Source: Platycarya strobilacea (lineage: Eukaryota > Streptophyta > Magnoliopsida > Fagales > Juglandaceae). From it: DNA of 64,000 nt. The stretch's first letter is position 1; each line of letters begins with the position of its first letter. The stretch is taken from positions 31,229,337 to 31,293,336 of the forward strand of contig CM072546.1 in the NCBI GenBank assembly GCA_036898215.1, written 5' to 3'. The position numbers and the translations under genes were made by a program. Shown one piece after another: positions 60,201 through 64,000 of the stretch. The notes beneath the pieces were generated by a model that saw only the letters and a program-made list of their open reading frames with translations, was not told where the DNA came from and did no database searches.

Positions 60201-63200
60201 CAATTTGGACAGCCACTAATTGAGTCTGTAAATGCTCTTGGCTAGTGGCTAGTTGGGTCAATTGTCGAATGAGGGTCTCAAATTGGGAGGGATCCATGGT
60301 CAAGATTGTGAAACTAGAGATGTCAAAATAGTCACTACTTAATTGCATGCAATGTAATATTAGCTGAATGAAGTGCAATCGAGAGATCAATGAACAACAA
60401 TTACAAGCAATGAAAATATCAACTTGAGCAAAATTTAATTAGATTTTTTTTTTTTGAATTAAACAAATCCAAATAAGGTGAACAAACAATGCTGATATTT
60501 AAAAAGACAAAGCAAGAGTCAAATACCAATCACAAAAATCCATTCAAATAGGTTTTTTGTTTTTGGGTGGGGGGGGGGGGGGGGGGTGGGGGGTGGGGGA
60601 CAATTAATGAGAAGATAAAAAGCAAAGATACGGACTATGAAAATAAAAGGATGGAAACACAAGAAACAAAAAAAGCAACACGAAAGTGAAATGTTTAAAA
60701 AAATATATATGACGTAGCAAATTTGGGTGAAATTATTCACGAGAAAATTAGCCAAGAGGTTCAGTCAAGTGGGTGTGGGTAAAATGCTACAGGTAAAAGC
60801 AACATAGAATAATTGATGCACTTTAGATAAATCAGTAGCATAAAAACCAGAGATAGATATCAGAGACTCCCTTAGTTCGCTGAGAAGTGATATCGCGCTA
60901 AAGGGAAAAAAAGAGCATTCTTTCTTTCTTTTGGTTGATGGGGTCGTTGGCACTGGCTGTGTTCAAGTGGTTGATGTCGAGGTTGTCGGGAAAGAGGATC
61001 AACACAACAAAACTTTCTCCAAAACTCGCATTTGTCTGCCTTGAACACTCTGGTGATGGATGTTGCGCCGATGGTGAAGTTGTTGCTGCCAAAGAATTAC
61101 TTCACGTCGTCTCGTTCAACTGGATTGGACTGAGTTATGCTGCTATCAACATATGCTTTTGTGACTTATCGGGCTGAGAATCACGATGGAAAGGGACCTG
61201 AATGGCGCAAGGTAGGGGGCTACCTAGTCGGCGATTTCTGAGTAGTGGGTGGCCCAAAAACTACCAATGATGTGCAAGGAAAACCAGGGCTGAGCTTCCT
61301 AGTGACTGCTTTTGTGGGTTGTTGGGCCGAGAACCACGATAAAATGGCGTGAGGTAGCAGGGGTGGCCTGGTCGGCGAGTTTTGGTCGGTATGGGTTTCA
61401 AGAATCACCCGGGTTGCATTTTTGCAGAACTCATTTTTTATTTTTTTGGAGATGAATTACGTTGCGACTAATAGAGAACAAGAGAAAGTTTGAGGCGGGT
61501 TAGGATTATTCTATTGTTTGAGAAAACAATAGGACCGGCTCTTGATACCAAATATGATGTAGGATAAAAGTGAAACCAATAGAGAAATAGAATAAGAGCA
61601 AAAGAGAAGAGAAGAAGCAAGAGAGTGCTAGAGAAAAAGCCTAGAGAAATGGGATTGGGAAATGTCGGGTGCAACAAGCATTTTAATATTCATCAGTCTA
61701 CCCCACAATGTCTCTTACCAGCCTTTAAATAGCAAAAACACACAAACCCTAAATAAACCCTAGAGAGTTGGCTAAAGCCCAGAGCCATTAAAACAAGCCC
61801 AAATAACCTACATAAACATAAGAACCAAAATAAATAACACAAGTAAAATAGCCAAAATGACAATATTAGGAGATGTCCTCATCACTTGTAGCCGTGGAAG
61901 CCATTAGTCAACCTCCTATGAAAAAAATCTAAGAGTACCAAATTGAGTAACCCTATTAAGCCCTTTTGCTAGGTCACTGCCAACGCAACGATGAAAGTCC
62001 ATTTACAAAACTATGGTGCGAGCCAGATGAACCCCCCTCACTTCCTTTTTGTTCGGTAGGTAATCAAAAAATTTATTGGTAAGAAAGGATAGGCATAGCG
62101 CAAGTACATGAGACGTGTGCAAGAGAACCCCTTCACTTCCTTTAGGTTGATTTCATGAAGTGTAAAAGATACTTCTATGCATTGCACATGATTGGACTCA
62201 CCATGAAATTCCTTCACACAGCTCATTCCCAACTCCAATTGCTCAGTTCATTGTTTGGTCGTAGCCATAGCTTTGCTACCGCTATCAGGTCCTAGATCAA
62301 TGATGTGCAGATGTAGATAAAGTCGACAGATATTAATAATAAGCTCCATTATGGTTGGGAGTTGGAATTTCTGCTTAAGCCGCTGACTGGTTTTTAATAC
62401 AATACCCGATTACTCATTACATAACTTCTGCAATGGCACAACTGGTGATAAATGCCATGAATGACTTATTTGAAATAATTTCATAACTTCTTGACACAGG
62501 CTTTATACACAACTTCTTTAACTGTTAAACACGTTGGTTACTGCTGGACACATACATAGAGCTCTCCCAATTTTGGCCTTTTTACCCCAGGAACTTGGGG
62601 TATTCTTGCCCAATCAGTGGCTGGCTTTTCTGTTCAGTAATTTAATCTTAACTGAAAAATTGGTGTCCTGTACTGGGCATTAGCATAGAAAGCAATCTTT
62701 TCATTCATTGACCTTCACCAAAAAGCGGCAAAGTCACGTGCTTGTGAATTTATTTAGATCTTAAAATGAATCACTGTCTATAGCAAGTGAAAGTCAACCT
62801 AAAAGTGGAAGTTCAAGCCTTATCTTGTATTTGAATTTTCTAATTGCTTTAGAGTGAAATGTTTTTATCATGCAAAAGGATGGTAAGGAAGAATACGTAG
62901 TCAAGCCTCTTTGAGAGAAAACCTTAAATTTGTAAGATAGCTTTGAACTAAGTTTTGCACCTGTGGATTGCAGTCTCTTCCATATCTCCTTCATTGGCCA
63001 CAACTTTGCTAGACATATGGCAAATTCAGACGATTTCTGTTCTTGATTTCTGTGGACTTTTGATTCTCTGACTAATGAATTTTTTATGAGATGGATTAGC
63101 AGCTTGATTCTTAAAATCTTGTGACACTTTCGTCATATAAATGAACAATTTACCTAGTAATGTATAATCTTTTATTTTCAAGGAGACAAATAAAAGGTAT

Positions 63201-64000
63201 GCCTCTATTGCGATTTTCATACTCAGTGTGTCAAGTGAGTTTATGGTGAATTTTTGGATATCTCATGTCTATTCAGTGGGTGGTTACTAAAGCTTACAGA
63301 AGAAATAGCTGATTGACTCAGAATAAAATGTATGAAAAGGAGAAACTGACTTAATTCCTGCCCGGTATCATAGGAACATATTTGTACATGTGTTGATGTT
63401 GAGGTGCAAAACTTTTTTGTCATTGATTCCTTCAATAAAGTCTTTTGGACATTTGTCTCATCAATGCCACTATCTTATGGTGCAGGATACTCTTTACGTC
63501 ACTTGCATGAAAGAAGAGTTGATCAAAGGCTTGAAACAATTGAAAAAGCTGTGAGTAATTGTTGCATAATGGTTTATAGTAGTTAATAAATATTTTTGTT
63601 CGTATTTATTGATAAAAGAAGGAAAAAGGTTTATACTGGCTTGAACGTTACTAGCCATGCTTTTATGAGCTGTAATTGGCATTTCATTACCGTTTTGTGT
63701 AGTTTTGTCTCCATTCCTTTCCAAAAGCAAGTGGACTGTGTCTCTTGTCATATGCATAATGTGAACAAGTGTTCGGACCATTATTTATTGCAAATTGGAA
63801 TTGCTTTAATTGCAGGATTTAGGCAAAATGCTCAAACTAGCTTCTCCTGCCCCTTCCCTCCTTTCTTTTTTCATTGTTTGTTAGATCTGAATATACTTTT
63901 TCTTGTTTTCTGGCAGATGAGTAGAAATTATAATCTCGGACATTCAGAAATTAGGAAGATTACTGGTTCAGGAAGTGTCAGTTCTCCTGCTTGTGTTGCC
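51213..64000 (+). CDS. Conserved plant protein, mitochondrial-presequence-like; four exons visible, 3' end off window
   Basis: Exons are 51213-51332, 51517-51589, 63486-63550 and 63917-64000, all with GT-AG junctions and matching phases. Together they give 114 residues. Residues 1-40 (MQRLRSSGTSFLGSLVSVPQ, then LKRRALNSWAAMQDTYFSAK) are basic, serine-rich and lack acidic residues before Asp34, like a mitochondrial or plastid presequence. Exon 2 adds DIFDKHKAVFTIGTSIASVT and TAWI, a hydrophobic segment that could span a membrane (about 48-68). Exon 3 adds GYSLRHLHERRVDQRLETIE and KA, a charged helix. Exon 4 adds MSRNYNLGHSEIRKITGSGS and VSSPACVA. I recognise the sequence style as a conserved uncharacterised plant protein but cannot name it or give a function. 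Single-frame ORF calling misses it because exons are short. Intron 2 is ~11.9 kb of retrotransposon DNA. Confidence 0.82.
51333..51516 (+). other. Intron 1 of the split host gene
   Basis: A 184-bp T-rich intron, donor AAG|gtaata and acceptor tgatgtttag|GAT. It preserves frame between exon 1 (phase 0) and exon 2. Confidence 0.8.
51700..53106. repeat. Decayed repeat DNA in intron 2
   Basis: The 51890-52130 part is similar to 62395-62600 in the same orientation. The reverse strand of 52120-52200 (cttgaggacaagattccact) recalls the 3' UTR of Ty3/gypsy elements. No intact domain or target duplication was found. 52640-53100 has no recognisable content. Confidence 0.4.
53107..53495 (+). repeat. 5' LTR of the plus-strand chromovirus
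   Basis: TG...CA ends, pyrimidine-rich late part with cttcttcttcttctc, and primer-binding site four bases downstream. An inverted, diverged copy is at 61555-61884. Confidence 0.8.
54737..56056 (+). pseudogene. Chromovirus gag, broken
   Basis: The start MDSSQFDALTRQLTQLS is at 54737. The frame breaks by stop near 54795, then continues MDRFFAWYKVPEDQRVQFAS, then LTNFAQLFWESVKE and EEMKRRLQEKYLPQSYKGNL (55147-55365), a stop, then IEYVTQFDEFRMRYHVIDDE and SRFRQGLKEELRREIVLRG (55393-55653). The CCHC knuckle is CFNYKGFDHISSKC, with the second cysteine lost. The overlapping frame at 55634-56056 runs towards the protease linker. Confidence 0.85.
56135..57406. mobile_element. ~1.27-kb LTR-like insert in the plus-strand chromovirus
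   Basis: The block begins tgactaacacaagaggaggg and ends gagttctaca, giving TG...CA ends. It includes aacgaggttcaacctcactg, a phrase of LTR type (reminiscent of the acgtggttcg motif at 42926), and an AT-rich second half. No coding sequence is present. The flanking 5-mers do not match, so a solo LTR is likely but not proven. Confidence 0.45.
57470..58030 (+). pseudogene. Chromovirus integrase C terminus and chromodomain
   Basis: The reading is LRANLHKRILTFNVGDYVVI, then KLQAHNAGLFKILEQVDPNA, then NPTFNVKDLVVYKGL, the GPF/Y module of integrase. After a stop at 57890 comes IVLTNSGEIQCFLVHWVDQP, then CTWIPRETP and DPSLLEFYRS, a recognisable chromodomain with its tryptophans kept. This domain binds methylated histone tails in related elements. 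Confidence 0.85.
58036..58990 (-). pseudogene. Minus-strand chromovirus protease and reverse transcriptase start
   Basis: 58504-58746 contains MDLGHVILGRPWLFDLDVII and FNGKKIHLNHLPP, the end of the retropepsin domain. 58036-58225 contains TPKKNGSWKIYIDSRASNRI, then YCFPISRLDDMLD and IFSKVDLKSGYHQIRIH, the first conserved blocks of reverse transcriptase. The frame stops making sense at the junction with the plus-strand element. Confidence 0.85.
59002..60297 (-). pseudogene. Minus-strand chromovirus gag
   Basis: It starts MDPSQFETLIRQLTQLATSQ at 60297, with VEIVATREK-like coiled segment and EQPPHSSDTDNSKAPHNRH. A broken middle part at 59640-59940 corresponds to the plus copy. 59002-59634 reads IEYVTQFDEFRMRRHVVENE, then LNRFRQGLKDDLRHKLVLRG, and the knuckle YFKCKDFGHISSNC, in which the first cysteine is lost. 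It then runs into the acidic linker before the protease. Confidence 0.85.
60565..60599. repeat. Poly(G) tract
   Basis: About 31 G in 35 bases, interrupted by T, in the leader of the minus-strand chromovirus. It is poly(C) on the element's sense strand. The exact length may be unreliable. Confidence 0.85.
61555..61884 (-). repeat. 5' LTR of the minus-strand chromovirus
   Basis: It runs, on the minus strand, from TGATGAGGACATC (61884) to CCTACATCA (61555). At about 330 bp it is shorter than the 389-bp copy, mainly through loss in the middle. Confidence 0.78.
61885..63403. other. Remaining intron 2 DNA, no gene seen
   Basis: 62040-62115 (ggtaatcaaaaaatttattg, then aggcatagcgcaagtaca) resembles a decayed minus-strand LINE 3' end. 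62395-62600 is the second copy of the 51890-52130 sequence. The rest to exon 3 looks like ordinary intron sequence. Confidence 0.4.

Larger units (their letters stand above)
58036..61884 (-). mobile_element. Second chromovirus, minus strand, 3' truncated
   Basis: The 5' LTR at 61555-61884 (inverted relative of 53107-53495) is followed on the minus strand by a primer-binding site at about 61537-61550, a ~1.2-kb leader, gag from 60297, protease and the first part of reverse transcriptase, which ends at the junction near 58036. It belongs to the same family as the plus-strand element and meets it tail to tail. Confidence 0.78.
51590..63485 (+). other. Intron 2 of the split host gene, 11.9 kb, retrotransposon-filled
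   Basis: Donor ATTG|gtatgc and acceptor atggtgcag|GAT join W-I-G-Y in frame. The intron holds a decayed repeat at 51700-53106, a plus-strand chromovirus at 53107-58035, a minus-strand chromovirus at 58036-61884, and a second copy of the 51890-52130 sequence near 62395-62600. Exons on both sides have no stops, so the intron may still be spliced. Confidence 0.8.

Noticed and set aside
1..64000. CRISPR arrays, bacterial operons, riboswitches, organellar insertions
   Set aside because: No regularly spaced repeats, bacterial-type gene clusters or organellar gene sequences were seen. All repeats fit plant nuclear transposons or microsatellites.

Overview
This window looks like repeat-rich nuclear DNA of a flowering plant, most likely a woody eudicot. 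The support is GT-AG introns, a plant AP2/ERF repressor gene, Ty1/copia and chromodomain Ty3/gypsy elements primed by initiator tRNA-Met, hAT-type miniature elements and LINE remnants. Several dispersed AT-rich repeats resemble families I associate with Fagales (walnut, hickory, oak). That placement is from memory and is weak.

Only two host genes look functional. One is an intronless ERF transcription factor with an EAR repression motif (13311-13985, +). The other is a small conserved plant protein with a mitochondrial-presequence-like N terminus. Its first four exons can be read at 51213-51332, 51517-51589, 63486-63550 and 63917-64000, where it runs off the window. Its second intron is about 11.9 kb and is packed with retrotransposons. 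A third host sequence is a frameshifted LEA-2/NHL-type relic at 41006-41412 (-).

Layout. 1-7510: a minus-strand Tat-lineage Ty3/gypsy relic interrupted by the 3' part and long LTR of a Del/Tekay-like element. 7511-18083: AT-rich intergenic DNA with the ERF gene and clustered miniature elements. 18084-21995: a degraded minus-strand copia element. 21996-25955: LTR-like and hAT-like repeats. 25961-40936: one Ty3/gypsy element with a perfect GAGAA target duplication, carrying a stack of later insertions. These are a ~640-bp LTR-like insert that itself holds a complete copia (26166-30907, TSD CCTAT), a 3.5-kb hAT element (TSD CATATGTG), a 684-bp hAT element (TSD GCACCAAC) and a poly(A) retroposon (TSD TGACTATA). 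Removing the insertions leaves LTRs of 355 and 352 bp. About 42400-49339: a LINE split by a complete copia (42799-47752, TSD ATACC) and by a 730-bp hAT-like element. 49485-50395: a minus-strand poly(A) retroposon. 51008-64000: the host gene, whose giant intron holds two related chromoviruses facing each other.

All transposon coding regions seen carry stops, frameshifts or deletions, so none looks autonomous. No tRNA, rRNA, CRISPR array or bacterial-type operon was seen. The most notable content is the nested-insertion history, which the duplications allow to be ordered, and the retrotransposon-filled intron with its long inverted repeat.
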